A DNA stretch of 64,000 bases from positions 9,052,001-9,116,000 of the forward strand of contig CAVNZM010000010.1 in assembly GCA_963693365.1 (NCBI GenBank). The letters run 5' to 3'. Both the position numbers and the translations under genes were made by a program. The notes under the pieces were generated by a model. It worked only from the letters and a program-made list of their open reading frames with translations, was not told where the DNA came from and did not search any database. This document shows positions 1 to 24,838 of the stretch, piece after piece (the first letter of the stretch is position 1; every line of letters starts with the position of its first letter). The stretch is from Amoebidium appalachense (lineage: Eukaryota; Ichthyosporea).

Positions 1-161
1 GAAACTAAACAGCACCATGGGTTGTAACCAGCAACTGGCAGACTGATCTACTTGAGGTTAAAAGCGACATGTGGGAGGAACAGTTGCGGCAACCAAAAGA
101 AAGATATGTGAGAGGTTCAAGAATCCGGGTGCATGAGGGCCGGGGGTGGGGGTGGGGGCGT

Positions 162-195
<34 letters not shown>

Positions 196-544
196 GGGAG
201 GGTGCGGGGGGGTTGGAGGGGAAGGGGGCGGGGAGGTAGAACTTAGGAGGGTGGTAGGGATAGGGGAATACAAAAGCTCATCTGTGCACGGAAACGTTAA
301 AGAATTGCGGGCAGAGTGCACGAGAGTAGTGAGGGGTGGAGGTGCGCAAACAGTAACACAGCGCACGTGTATGCAAGCAGGTGTGACTCGTGTCTGGAAC
401 GATGCGTGTGTGCATGCCCTTGCAGCATATGTGTGTTCTGCGTTTGTGGTCCACTATGTGATAACTGTATATGTTGCGAGTGCGGGATCTGGCCCCGTGT
501 GTGCCTGCAGGCTCTACCCTGCACGTGCACGTGCGTGCCCCCAC

Positions 545-754
545 CTGCAGTAGAAAGGTCATAGGGCCCTGGCAGTAGCCACACTGCAGGCTGGCAGGCG
601 ACGGCAGGTCTCTGAGGTCCAGCCACGCAGGCCGCCCACCCGCCTTTGAGGGGTGGTAGCGCGAGCGCAGCACGTAGCCATTCTCTGGCACCTCTAGAAA
701 CCCCAACTCAACCACCCCCCCCGGCTCTCCTTCGGCACCTGGCCTTGCCGCCAC
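545..754 (-). CDS. PDCD2/TSR4-like protein, N-terminal exon (partial gene)
   Basis: The frame reads ...VELGFLEVPENGYVLRSRYH..., then SKAGGRPAWLDLRDLP, LQCGYC and PMTFLLQ. This is the conserved N-terminus of PDCD2/TSR4: a VELGF start, the PSKxGGRPAWL motif, the first CxxC zinc pair and the FLLQ stretch. PDCD2/Tsr4 proteins chaperone ribosomal protein uS5 during 40S subunit assembly. The exon ends in a good donor (CAG|GTGGGG, junction 545/544). The rest of the gene should lie left of the window; I saw no matching second exon in 1-540. The 5' limit is uncertain: the frame stays open to a TAG at 818-820 without an ATG, so either an upstream exon supplies the start or a non-ATG start is used. The coordinate 754 is therefore a guess. 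Family assignment is firm, boundaries are not. Confidence 0.7.
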
Positions 755-1276
755 GCCATCGTCCGCGTGCCTGGGGACGTGCGTATGTGCTACTAACAGC
801 GTATTGTGCGCCCGTATCTACGCTCGCTGCCTCCCCTACACGACAACACAACCAAATAACGTGCGTGCCTCTCCGAGCACCCCTACCACACTGCCATGGT
901 GGTGGCTTCCCTCAATCAGCTGATGCTTGCCGGCGCAATGAGACGTGAGACACGCTGTCTTCTGCACGCGGCCACTTCTATACCAAAGTAGCACTATAAA
1001 CGTATTATTCCTGCCTTGTATGCGTAAAACTGCACGCGTTGCCAAGGGTCACTCTTCTCCCTTGTTTCCACGAAAACTTGAACGCGCTAAGAGTGACCAT
1101 ATGCATAAGACGATGTTCGTGCGTGCGCGCCCAAGTTGCGTGCCTGCTGGTGTTCGGGTGACGATTAAAATTATGCGACCGTTTAGCCTTACGTAAGTAG
1201 GTCATAGCCATTCATGGTGTGTATGTAGGTGTTCCTATTGACTAAACATCACGGTAGGCTCAGAGCTTGTGCAACA

Positions 1277-1346
1277 CCAATCATCGTTAACACTACTTGA
1301 CCAAATATGGAAAGCAAAACAATCTTTGACGTCACGCGTGACGTGA
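1277..1346 (-). promoter_or_regulatory. CRE/CCAAT promoter-like cluster upstream of the PDCD2-like gene
   Basis: A perfect TGACGTCA palindrome at 1327-1334 is followed four bases later by TGACGTGA at 1339-1346, giving two adjacent bZIP/CREB-type half-site pairs. A CCAAT box lies at 1277-1281. The cluster is about 520-590 bp upstream of the visible PDCD2-like exon, in sequence free of microsatellites. Binding is inferred from consensus only. Confidence 0.45.
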
Positions 1347-1848
1347 TTTGTATTTGTACATGTCCCCCTCGAGAAATCCTCGAGACTCCCCGTTTGCTCT
1401 TGAACGACTTTTGACCGAGTTCTTGAACACTTCGTAAAGAGTTTTTTTTTGAGGCCCCGGCTCGGTCACAGTGTCAGAGTGCTTTAGCGTGCCTGTCGCC
1501 AGGGCTGCTGTACCTGCTACTGCTAGTGTTTGTGCTTCAACCATTATATGCAGCCTCCCTCTCGTGCACGGCGCCCGTGGCCGCCGGCCTACAGCGAACA
1601 TGTGAAATGGCAGGATCCCAACCCCGAAAGCATGCACATGAATAAGCATTTGCAAGGAGCAATCGCCTGAATTGATCACTTGTTCGTTGTGCTGAAATCT
1701 TTCTTCGCATTGAACAAATGATCCCGTCGCGGGCGTCGTCTCAGCTGCCCGTCTCTACGTACACACCTTTACGTGATACACAAGCCTTAGTGACTCACAC
1801 AGCAACACACCCACACACGCAAAGCACGCATGCTCACGCATGAACCAC

Positions 1849-1881
<33 letters not shown>

Positions 1882-2229
1882 GTCACACACGCGCGTGCGC
1901 ACACACACACACACACACACACGCACGCACACACACACACACAGACAGACACACAGACACACAAAACCAATGCGCACACACACATGCAACACCCACACAG
2001 ACAGACAGACACGTGAACACAGACTCGCACTCAACCAGGACACACACTTACCCACACACCCACAGAGTGTGCGTGCCTGCCTCGAGCATACGGCGTACAG
2101 TGACGACCCTATAGTTGCGCAGTGTTTTGCCATTGATCTACACGCCGTGGCCCATACCCTCTTCCTGCCTCCAAGCGTGGTAATCGCAAAGCTTCATGAC
2201 CCGTAGCGCCCCCCTTCCCCCCCCTCCCC

Positions 2230-2263
<34 letters not shown>

Positions 2264-2571
2264 ACCCAACCGCAGTACTCCTCCTCCCACCCCCCACCGT
2301 TCCCCGGCAGTGTCCCCCCCCCCCCCCCCCCCGCCCCGCCCCCCCCCCCCCCCACACACACACACACACGCCCCCACCCATCCTACCCCCACCCACCAAC
2401 CTCTTCACACACCAACTCTTGCATACCCCCGTTCCAAAACTCTGGATTCCAACACCTTGCAAATAATTCTTTTCTGTGCGGCAATATAGAAACACACATA
2501 CATACATACGCGCGCGCGCGCTCTCACGCACGCACACACACACACACATGCGCACGCATGCACACAGAGAC

Positions 2572-2625
<54 letters not shown>

Positions 2626-2630
2626 ACACC

Positions 2631-2663
<33 letters not shown>

Positions 2664-3283
2664 ACGCACACGCACACGCACACACACACACACATACACA
2701 CATCCTTCAGCTGCCCATGAAGCTCTCTTGCATTGCAGAAGAGAGAACTTTCACAACCCTGAAGGGAGAGGTGAAGGGAGGAGGGGCTTGAGAGGGTGGG
2801 GTGGGGCGGGGGCGAATGTCTTGTACGTAAAACAGGAGCATCAGTCTGTACCCGTGCCTCGTGCCTTCGTTCAGTTACATGAGGGCTACATATGGTATTC
2901 AAATATCCCCCTCTCCTCAATCTCTTTGTTCTTCCCCCTTTAGTTTTTTAAATGGAGATGTTTGCAGAAAGGAGGCGCTGTGTGTGGAGGCGGTGGTTGC
3001 TGAGGACAGCAAGAGTGATCTTGGGGTGAATGGACCTGCAGACCTGCCCACAGAGCTGATGATGGGCAGGCACGTGCACACACACACACACACGCACACA
3101 CACGCACACACACGCACGCACGCGCACGCACGCGCGCACACACACACACACACAGTGATACATGCACACACACCACACACACACACACGCAGTGATACAT
3201 GCACACAGCACACATACACACACACAGTGATACATGCACACACCACACACGCACAGTGATGCACACACACACACACACACACA

Positions 3284-3435
<152 letters not shown>

Positions 3436-4201
3436 TTCTCCCCTCTCTCTCTCACGCACGCACACAGTGATACATGCACACACACACACAGGGGTGCATG
3501 TGCACAGACACCCTTACATGCACACACACTGAGTAACTGAGTAGTATATGTGCATATACTCGGTCTATGATATACAAATGCATATACACCCACAGTGATA
3601 CATGCACAAAATACACCCACGTGCGGATCGACATACCCCCCTCCGCCCCCTCCCCCCCCTTTCTTCCCCCCTACACACAGAGAGAGAGTGTGTGGGGGTG
3701 TTTGGGGAGGAGGGAGGACCGCGGTGTGATATACACACTCACAAGCCTGCGCTCGCATGCGGCGACGCACACGCACACGCACACATACACACACGCAAGC
3801 ACAAGCACAGTACATCGGGGCTTGGGCTGGCCTGGGTCTGGGTCTGGGCCCCTCCCTCACATGTTGCCCCCTCTCCCTTCCCGCGGCTCATTCTTTCTTA
3901 ACTTTGTATTCCCTTGCCATTGCTTTCCCTTCCTTCCCTTTGCACGCTGTCCATTCACTTCACCCCCCCCCCCCCTCCCCCCCCCCCCCCCCCTTCCCCT
4001 CCCCCCTGCTGCCCTTTCGTTCCGTCCCACACACTCCCAAGCATTACATCAGCATTAAGTATTGGCTTTAGCCACCACGCGTTATTCCCCCCCCCCCCTT
4101 CTCCCCCCCCCCCCCCCCCCCCCCCTCATCTTCTTGTGGTGTTTCCTGAATTGCCCCCCCCCCCCTCCCCCCCCCCCCCCCCTCCTACACACACACACCA
4201 G

Positions 4202-16244
<12,043 letters not shown>

Positions 16245-16482
16245 CATCCTCGAATGAATCCTTGTGACATAAACGAATGGATGTATGATCCGAATTAGAG
16301 TTGGGGCTGGGCTCTCCTGGGATGTATAGATTCTTCTAGGCCCTGCTAGCAATTTAGTGTGCCAACACAAAGAGTTGGTTAGTCTGGAGGTGATGTGTGC
16401 TTCATGTGTCAGCACAGTAGCATAGCGGTCATCTGGTGATGGTGAGGCAGAGTGCACATAAATGGTGCTAGGGTGGGTGAAA

Positions 16483-16519
<37 letters not shown>

Positions 16520-17001
16520 GTCGAATGATAATGCAGATCAACTCCTGAATCATGATGAGTATGAAAGTATGTGTGACCGGCTGGATCCGATCAATTGCAA
16601 TCAACATTTATTACGAATATTATTCGCATGTGTCGGCCTGCAGCATTGAGCCCACGGCCCTAATCACTATAGGCCAGTGCCAGCCAACCTGATGGCGTGG
16701 CCGCAGAGCAGAGGATTGTAAACGATACTTCGACGTATTTCAAAAAATATGCACACACCCCACCCCACCACTGGGCCACCACCACCACCACCCACCACCC
16801 ATCCACCCCCTCACGTCGATATTACTGTGCACATGACCACCGCTGCCATGTCCTTAATTCGACCCTTATAACTATTTGCACCTGCTTGCCGTTCGAAGAG
16901 AGATTATTCGTTAGAAGATGTCTCCATCTGTGTAGGCCTAGGAGATATCTGTAGAAAGCTTTAGAGCCCGCTAGGCAGCGGCCTCGACTGGGGCTGAGGG
17001 A

Positions 17002-17042
<41 letters not shown>

Positions 17043-17258
17043 GCAGAAAGAGATTAGGAGAGATCGACACAATGCATGACACACCACACAGAACAGAGTA
17101 GCATATCTATATGTGGGGGAAAGTGGGTGCCACGTTCATAGGTGCAATCGCTGGGGATAGGGTTATACATGGTATTGGCACATGCATGCAGCGGCACAGC
17201 TTGTTCGACACGCACCATCGACTATACATGGCCATGTGATTTTGTGGGCCACATGTGT

Positions 17259-17299
17259 AGAGCTGCTCTGGCACTTGAGTTGGTGATTTGTGTGTGTGT

Positions 17300-17337
<38 letters not shown>

Positions 17338-17478
17338 TGAATGCGGAACACGGTACGAAGTACGCACACACGAAGGACACATGCAAAGGCAAACATTCAA
17401 GTATGCAACATCAGCCATGCGCACAGTATGCGTCATAAGCAGAGCCCAGAGCTGCTCCGGCACTTGAGTTGGTGATTT

Positions 17479-17548
<70 letters not shown>

Positions 17549-17693
17549 TGAATGCGGAACACGGTACAAAGTACGCATACACGAAGGACACATGCAAAGG
17601 CAAACATTCAAGTATGCAACATCAGCCATGCGCACAGTATGCGACATAAGCAGAGCCCAGAGTTGCTCCGGCACTTGAGTTGGTGATTTGTGT

Positions 17694-17741
<48 letters not shown>

Positions 17742-17850
17742 GAATGCGGAACACGGTACGAAGTACGCATACACGAAGGACACATGCAAAGGCAAACATT
17801 CAAGTATGCAACATCAGCCATGCGCACAGTATGCGTCATAAGCAGAGCCC
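17259..17850 (+). repeat. Tandem triplicate of a G-run-anchored repeat (about 190-210 bp unit)
   Basis: Three head-to-tail copies start at 17259, 17448 and 17659. Each reads GAGTTGGTGATTTGTGTG, (GT)n, a long G-run, then TTTGAATGCGGAACACGGTA, a shared stretch with ACACATGCAAAGGCAAACAT, and ends GTCATAAGCAGAGCCC. Copies differ mainly in G-run length (about 40-65) and a few substitutions. Relatives occur at 36.7 kb and, inverted, at 52.3-52.6 kb. Confidence 0.9.
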
Positions 17851-18006
17851 ATCCTCAGGGAGGGCCCAAGTCATCAATTGCGTCTGAGTTTCGACCCCTT
17901 AGCCCGCGTATATACGACTCTCCAACTCAGACAGCAGCATCAACTGAACTTGGGAGGGTCAACCCGTCTTGATCAAAGACGAGCAGGTTGCTTATGCAAG
18001 CAAGGT
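17851..18006 (+). repeat. 3' half of the dispersed repeat family
   Basis: Follows the third tandem copy. It is matched almost base for base, in reverse complement, by about 52264-52435, including CAATTGCGTCTGAGTTTCGA, CGCGTATATACGAC and GTCTTGATCAAAGACGAGCA. The two copies differ by a few substitutions and single-base indels. It is absent from the first two tandem copies, so the full element is this part plus one tandem unit. Confidence 0.85.
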
Positions 18007-18633
18007 GAGCAAAACGGTGAATGTGTGTGTGCAAACTAATGCAGTGCAGCGGAAAATGCGTATGTGCTTACAGATGCACGACACAGAGCAACCATGCCCG
18101 GTTGCATGGAAGTAAAGGGGTAAAAGGGAAGGATCACAGGTTTGATCACCAGCTGGAAGCTAATATTAGCTTGCTTATATTCGTTTCACACATTGGCGGT
18201 GTGCACAGCATGATCAGATGTCGCCATAGGAGATAATGCTAAGCCTAAACCTACACATAACACTGTTCATGGTGTGAACCTATTAGCATCATACAAATTT
18301 AAAGACGGTCATATAGCCTTAGGTGCAAAAAAATATACCTACAATGCAACCTACACATTTTTCTTGCTTCGTACTCAAAAGATAGAAACAGGTTAAAACA
18401 CGTTCATTCATAGTAGCATGGTCGTGGTACCAACAACCATGCTAAAAAAAATCGATCACACGCACAGACCAATCAGGACATGCGATTGCACGTGAAACAA
18501 ACACATGCTTTTGGCTGTTTGTCATCGTCATTCTACGTCCCCCCCCTGTAAGTGCTCATTGCCACCAAATACCATGCATCTAACCTAAAAACAGTATCAT
18601 CCACGTGCAAAAATTCGCAGATTCCATATTAAA

Positions 18634-18918
18634 TCATTTGCACCAATCAGCCTCCGTCGCATTTGCACCCCCTCGATTTCTCAGCTCACCGGTGACCGCC
18701 CCCGCCACAGTCGCATATTTGCACTCCTCCTGCAGGGGAAGCAGCCTATTGGCTGCCTCGTCCTTGGATCGATCCGATTTGCCTTTTTTGGTAAGCATGG
18801 TTACTGCTGTGCCAACAATCTTCGAGAACCAGAATCCGTTGAGGAGCAGAAAGAGAATGCCGAACCCGTCCATGCAGACAATCTGCACCGTGCTGTACTT
18901 GTACATGTGCGATGTGGG

Positions 18919-19000
<82 letters not shown>

Positions 19001-19468
19001 GTGTGTGAGCGTGTGTCTGTGTGGGTTTTTGTGGGTGTGTGTAAATGTGCGTGTGTGTGTACGTGTGTATGTGTGTTCGTGTGTGTGGGTGGGTGGGTTC
19101 GTGTGTGTGTGTGTCTGCGCACGCGCGCGTGTGTGTGTGTGTGTGTGTGTGTACACGTGTTCGTGCATGTATGTGTGTTTGCGTGTGATGCTCGAGGCGA
19201 AAGAGGGATGTTGATTAGCAGCTACATAATGTGCAAGTCAGGCATCTAGCCACTTTTGCAGCAACCCCAGAGGTGTTGGTTCACTGCAAAGCCTTAGCAG
19301 AAATGACCGGAGGTTGTGTGCACATGTGTGTGCAGGTGGGTGTGTGGGTGTGCATGTGGACGTTCATCTGTGTGTGTGCGTGCGGGTGTGTTGGGGTATT
19401 GTGTGTGTTTTTGTGCATATGTGAGGGGACAAAGAGGGGGGGGGGGGCATGCAAGCATTGTGTATGCA

Positions 19469-19519
<51 letters not shown>

Positions 19520-19545
19520 CGCGCGTATGTGCACACGCGCATCTG

Positions 19546-19582
<37 letters not shown>

Positions 19583-20987
19583 CTCTGTATGTGTGCCTAT
19601 GTGTGCCTGTGTGCATCTTGTATGCAAATATGGTATGTGTCTCTCGGCGTGTGTGAATTGTGTCGGTCCTTCTCCTTACCAAGCCTGCACGTTTATGCCC
19701 TAGTGCCCCATATGCACACACGTGCATATGTGTGAGCCCCTCTCCCCCCCCCCCCCCCCCCTCTCCAAAAAAAAAAGAAAAAAAAGACCATCACCGCCAC
19801 ACGTCTCAGCCAAGCCAAAAGCACATGCGCGTACCTCGAACAGGCGGTAGAGCACGTAGCACAGCAGCACGACGCGGCACAGAAAGAACGTCACAGAGAA
19901 CAGCAGCGAGTTGTAGAGCGCAGCTGACGAGTCCTTGCCCACCCGGCAGTCCTTGAAGAAGAAGATCTGTGCCAAGGACTGTAAGTTGCCTGATATGCCT
20001 AAAGTGGACACGGGGGGGAGGGGGGGGGTGAATGGGCAAAAGCAATGCCATGCTGTGTCGAGAGTGTGTGGTACTGGGTATTTGGTGTGTGTGGACACAA
20101 ATGGGGGTGTTGAGCGTAAGTCTGTGTGTGTGTGAATGTGTATGCGATATGGTGTATACGGGGAAGGGGGGTTATGGCTGCCCCCCCCCCCCCCAAACAA
20201 ACGGAAAAAAACACAAAAAAACCACAATTACACACACCTATGTTCAAGTACGTGAGTAGGGTGTGCATATGTGTATGATTACCAAATGGATGTGTGCGTG
20301 TTGCATGTGTGGGTGTGCGCATGGGCACGGGTATGTATGTCGTTTACTGACGCGGGTGTTGTGCATGTATGTTTGCAGGCGCCGGGGCAGCAGGGGCAGG
20401 GGGGGGGTGGGAGGGTATATATGCTTATGCCTGTGCTTGTGTGCCAATCAAGAGCAAAGGGGGAATGTGGCTGCCTGCAGATGTGCGTATGTCGAGGTGG
20501 GAAGGGGGGGGGGTTGTAGACACGTGTATGTAAATGTATGTTACTGGGTTAGAAGCACGTGTATCTGTATGGTATGCAATCGTGGGGCACACATGTGCAG
20601 GTAGTGAGTTTTTGTGAATGGCTGGGTTGATGGGTGGGTGATGTGCAGGCGTGTATGGATGAGAAATATGCAGACACCGTGTGTGTGTGCAACAGCCTAA
20701 TGCGTGGTGACAAAAGATCTTGGGCAGCCTACGTGTTGCCTCTCTGTGTCTCACTCACTTGCCATTCATGGCATCCCGCCTCTTTCTCTCTTTCTCGTTC
20801 TCTATCACACACTCTTTCCTCCCCTCCCCTTCCCCCTTCCCCCCCCCCCCCCCCCCCCCCCCTTCCCTCCCAAACCACCACCCGGTCCTCTCCCAGATTC
20901 CTGCTGCTTCCAAAGCCTCCGTCCCCCCCGGAACCCTCCTCGCCCTCCTCCCCTCTCCCCCCCCCCCTCCCTCCCCCCTGCGCTCCC

Positions 20988-21040
<53 letters not shown>

Positions 21041-21653
21041 CATTCTCTCGTGCTGCCGGCCCGTCAGCCATCCCCTCCTCCCCCTCCTCCCCGCCCCCTC
21101 CCCCCTCCCCCCTCCACCCCCCCCCCCCACCACCACCACCACCAGCCCTCAATATGACTTGTGTGCCAGCACCACCTACGTTGTTCATAAAGGGTGTAGA
21201 GAACTCATTGACCAACATGCACGCCGCCGCCATGCCAAAGCGAGTGTGGGTGACGGGAGACACCCCACTGATGCATATGCCCAGCACCATAACGTGGTGG
21301 ATAATCATGGGCAGGGCAGATAAAATCCCCCCCTCGTTGAATTTCAGCGTGAAGTACGAATCCACAAACGTGTAGCCCATGAATATGCACGTGGTCTGGG
21401 CCACCAGCGGGGTCCAAGTTTCGACGATGTCGGCCCGCAGAGAAGGATCGAGAAGGGCAACGAAGGCCATGGGTGCCACGATGCATGCGTGCACAGAAGA
21501 CATGACCCTGAACAGATACGGGGTATGAGAGGCGGTTTTGAGGGGTGGAGTCTATGCTTGTGTTTGCGGAATGCTTTCTCTTCCTACCAATTAGGCAGGC
21601 TCAAAAAAAAAAAAAAACATGTGTTGGGGAAGGCAGGGAGAGGGCGTGTGTGT

Positions 21654-21684
<31 letters not shown>

Positions 21685-22310
21685 GGGGGGGGGGGGAGGG
21701 TACTGCGTGAGACAAATCGACACGGCATTTCGCCTTTGTGCAACATCTAGCTGTCAAAGCCCTGTCACACCTCACACACCTCTAGCTCCCGTCCCCCTCC
21801 CCTGCCCCTCCCCCCCCCTCCCCCACCCACCGTCCCTCCCCACCCACACCCGCGCACGCACCTGTTTGCCCATAGCCACTTTGCACGTGGAGACAGCTCA
21901 GCATATGCCGGGTGTATGTGGGCGGAGAAGCGGTGGGCCACCAGCAGCACGGTCACAAACACAGCCCCCCACAGGTAGATCTGCGGCAGGTAGGTGGACA
22001 GTGTCCCGAAATAAAGCCCTCCGTCTCTGCACACACACGGTCAGTACACAGCCGCAAAAAATAAAGGAACTCCATAGCAAGTGCCTAATTGGGCTCACAA
22101 ACACGCAAAGCTTTGTTTTGTGTGCTGGCATCTCCGGATTGATGTCAACATCCAAATCAATCAACTGCAGGCACGGGCCGGCACGCACCTGGCCACATAG
22201 CAGAGAAATCCTGCGCACAGCAGCAAGTAGAAGTTGGCTGCGGCGTCCCACGAGGGAGGCCACAGCGTGGCCGTAAACGTCACATCGACCCCGTCCTGTG
22301 GTTTGCCCAT
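18634..22310 (-). CDS. TLC-domain membrane protein, TLCD4/TMEM56-like, 343 aa
   Basis: Five exons with matching phases: 22310-22189 (ATG), 22026-21862, 21507-21180, 19966-19835, 18918-18634 (stop). The product has the TRAM-LAG1-CLN8 fold: the paired His in [10 protein letters not shown] (about residues 166-167), the conserved EFSTPFMNN (197-205) after it, and a last membrane helix [10 protein letters not shown]. That order matches TLCD4/TMEM56 (SSPFVN...W motif), a poorly characterised ER/plasma-membrane lipid-related group, better than ceramide synthase, because the HDxSD catalytic motif is absent. A hydrophilic tail of about 60 residues follows the last helix. The ATG at 22310 is the first in frame and opens [10 protein letters not shown]. 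The acceptor of the last exon is the end of a (CA)n array (minus strand). Family firm, substrate unknown. Confidence 0.85.
20985..21037 (+). repeat. C-run/A-run compound homopolymer
   Basis: About 24 Cs directly followed by 29 As, in the third intron of the TLCD4-like gene (on the coding strand: T-run then G-run). Confidence 0.95.
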
Positions 22311-22593
22311 GGTGCTGCTGTGACTGATGGTGTGAGAGGTGTACGGGTGTGCGCGTGTGTGATCGTTCTTCTGCACCAGAGAAGGTTTGTATGTTGGTTG
22401 TCTATTGCATAAAAAAAACCCACACCATGCACCAATATGCAACCTCAAAGACTATATCGTCAGCGCTTTCTCGAACCCAACATTGACAGGTTTTCGCGTT
22501 TCTGTGTGGGTGTCGCTCAAACTGACATGGTTATGAAAGGAAGGTGACACTTTTTCGACCCAATAAAAAAGGCATTTTTTTGCTCTTTGTTTA

Positions 22594-22721
22594 GTGTGAC
22601 GTCACACCTATGCATGTGTTGGGTTCATGGCTGCCCATTGGCTGAACGCAGCCAATGGATAAACCCTGCGCTATGATTGGTGGCTATTTCGATGTCGTAT
22701 TCTGAACTTGAAGTTGATTGG
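22594..22721 (-). promoter_or_regulatory. CRE plus four CCAAT boxes upstream of the TLCD4-like gene
   Basis: A 14-bp perfect palindrome containing TGACGTCA (GTGTGACGTCACAC, 22594-22607) lies about 285 bp upstream of the ATG. Four CCAAT/ATTGG boxes follow at 22637-22641, 22652-22656, 22676-22680 and 22717-22721. The block has no microsatellite. NF-Y and CREB/ATF-type binding is the usual reading of such a combination in opisthokonts; here it is inferred. Confidence 0.6.
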
Positions 22722-23630
22722 TGCTCGGGACGGCTTGGCGCGAAACCACTCCGGCACGGGAGTCGGCTTGCAACTTTTGCAACTTGAACCAAAAAAAAAA
22801 AAAGATGGAAAACAAAAAAAAACCAACCTCCATCGCGCACACACCACTGTAATATGAACAGAGTGCCTCACGCGCACCTATGCATATGCACATTGGCACT
22901 GTCATACCGTGACACAGTGCACACATACAAAGCCAGCGACAGACACACACACAGCAGCAGCAGGTCAAACATGTTTGTGATGCGCTGGTTGCACGGGCAT
23001 CGTGACAAAACAAAAAGCACGCTCATTGACAAGCTAGGTAGTGTGCGCACACGCCAGATCTATTCCCCCCCCCCCCCCCCCCCCCCACCACCACCACCAC
23101 CACCACCCATCCACCCACCCACCCACCCCCCCTCGGTCCACGTCACACGCACATCATCACGTACACATGCAATCAACGTGTAAACCCGCACATTTAGAAA
23201 CGCACATGCAAGCAAACACACGCACACACACGCACGTACAAAGTCACACATGCACCCACGCACGAGCCGCCACGCACACACGCACGTACGTACACACACA
23301 CACGCACGCACGCACACACGCACGCACAAACACGCACAAGTACACGCACACACACACGCACACCCACACCCACACGCACACCACACGCACACACACACGC
23401 ACACACCACATGTCACACACACACCGTCGCACATGCAGATTCGAGTAACTAAAAACTCATGTCGCGCACACGCAGGCACGGCGTCGCCCATACATACACA
23501 TGTGCACGCACGCACATGCACACACGCGCATGCACGCATGCATACGTGCACTCGCGCACGCACGCACGCACGCACACATGTGTGCATGCACACAACCACG
23601 CACACAACCCCACGCACACGCACATCGTGG

Positions 23631-24048
23631 CAACTTTAATCTTAGCCACCATGCGGCCACGGTTGCCCATGGTTGCATCCCCCCTGAAACGTTGTGTACT
23701 GTGCCATGTGCACCCACCGTGTGTTCCGTAGTTCAGCTCCAAATTCGCTATGACGTCTACCGTGTCTAGACACGACGTGTACGTACAGCGCTAGCCGGAT
23801 GGCAATGAGTCGTTAGAAAAAGTCTAGGTATGAATACAGTCATAGCAAATTGCGGCCTTTCGTCCAGTTTGTCTTAACTAAATCCATGAGGTGTGGCGCA
23901 CGGTAGAATATTTCTGTGACAAACCACTTGCTTGCCACTGTGGCCTATTGCAGGATGGTGCGTGGTGTCAAACAGAACTCTGCCTGCCTGGGCTTTCTTG
24001 AATTTGAAACGAGGACTGGGAGTTAGTATATTTTTTTGAGATATGCCG

Positions 24049-24087
<39 letters not shown>

Positions 24088-24617
24088 ACCAATAAATCCG
24101 TTGAATCACCTCCACCCACAAGGGGACCCGCCGATCAATGACTTTGCGGTAGCAAGTTACGGCCGCACATCTGCAGCCTGCTACCACAGACGAATAATAT
24201 TGATCTGTATTTCTGTATTGGTGAATATCAACTTGAAGACACGGCCCTCTCCATATCCATTCTTATCTCAATTTTGATTTTACCGGACCCCCCTAGCCTT
24301 TGAACTCTTGAAATTTAGCACAAGCCCTTTTCGTCTGCTTTTAAATGTTTAGGGGGTTTACGCACAATTGTAGCCCGATAGTTCTGCCATGTCTGTTTAA
24401 CGGGCTTAGTCAAGAAACATGGGGCTGGTACCCACCATATAAATCTCCTGGGGCCCGTACCCACCAAAAGGCAGCAGTGCTGAATATGACCCTAATATCA
24501 GATTAAATGAAACCAATTTCAGAATATCTGGCGCCCCCCCTTCCCCCCCCCCCCCCCCTTCCTCCCTCCTCTCCCCCCCTCCCCCCCCCCCCCCCCCCCC
24601 GGGTCCCTTTCCACACA

Positions 24618-24675
<58 letters not shown>

Positions 24676-24807
24676 GGAAAAAAAAAAAAAAAATTTCAAA
24701 AAAATCACCGAGGGCTCGTGTGAGTCTCCCGTCTCTACGCCCCTCGGAACCTCCTACCCTGGGCACAATTACTTTCTATGCCCACTCACACGACTATGCA
24801 TCAGTGT

Positions 24808-24838
<31 letters not shown>

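Larger units (their letters stand above)
16245..18633. other. Convergent intergenic region with dispersed repeat
   Basis: Lies between the 3' end of the 19-exon gene (+) and the 3' end of the TLCD4-like gene (-). It contains G-runs at about 16483-16516 and 17006-17041, the triplicated G-run-anchored repeat (17259-18005, separate entries) and about 550 bp of ordinary AT-richer sequence (18050-18600) with no coding signal I can see. Confidence 0.6.

Noticed and set aside
22860-23040. Hydrophobic minus-strand frame (MFDLLLLCVCLSLALYVCTV) as an exon
   Set aside because: No acceptor in a compatible phase and part of the frame is CA/GT repeat. It could not be joined to neighbouring segments.
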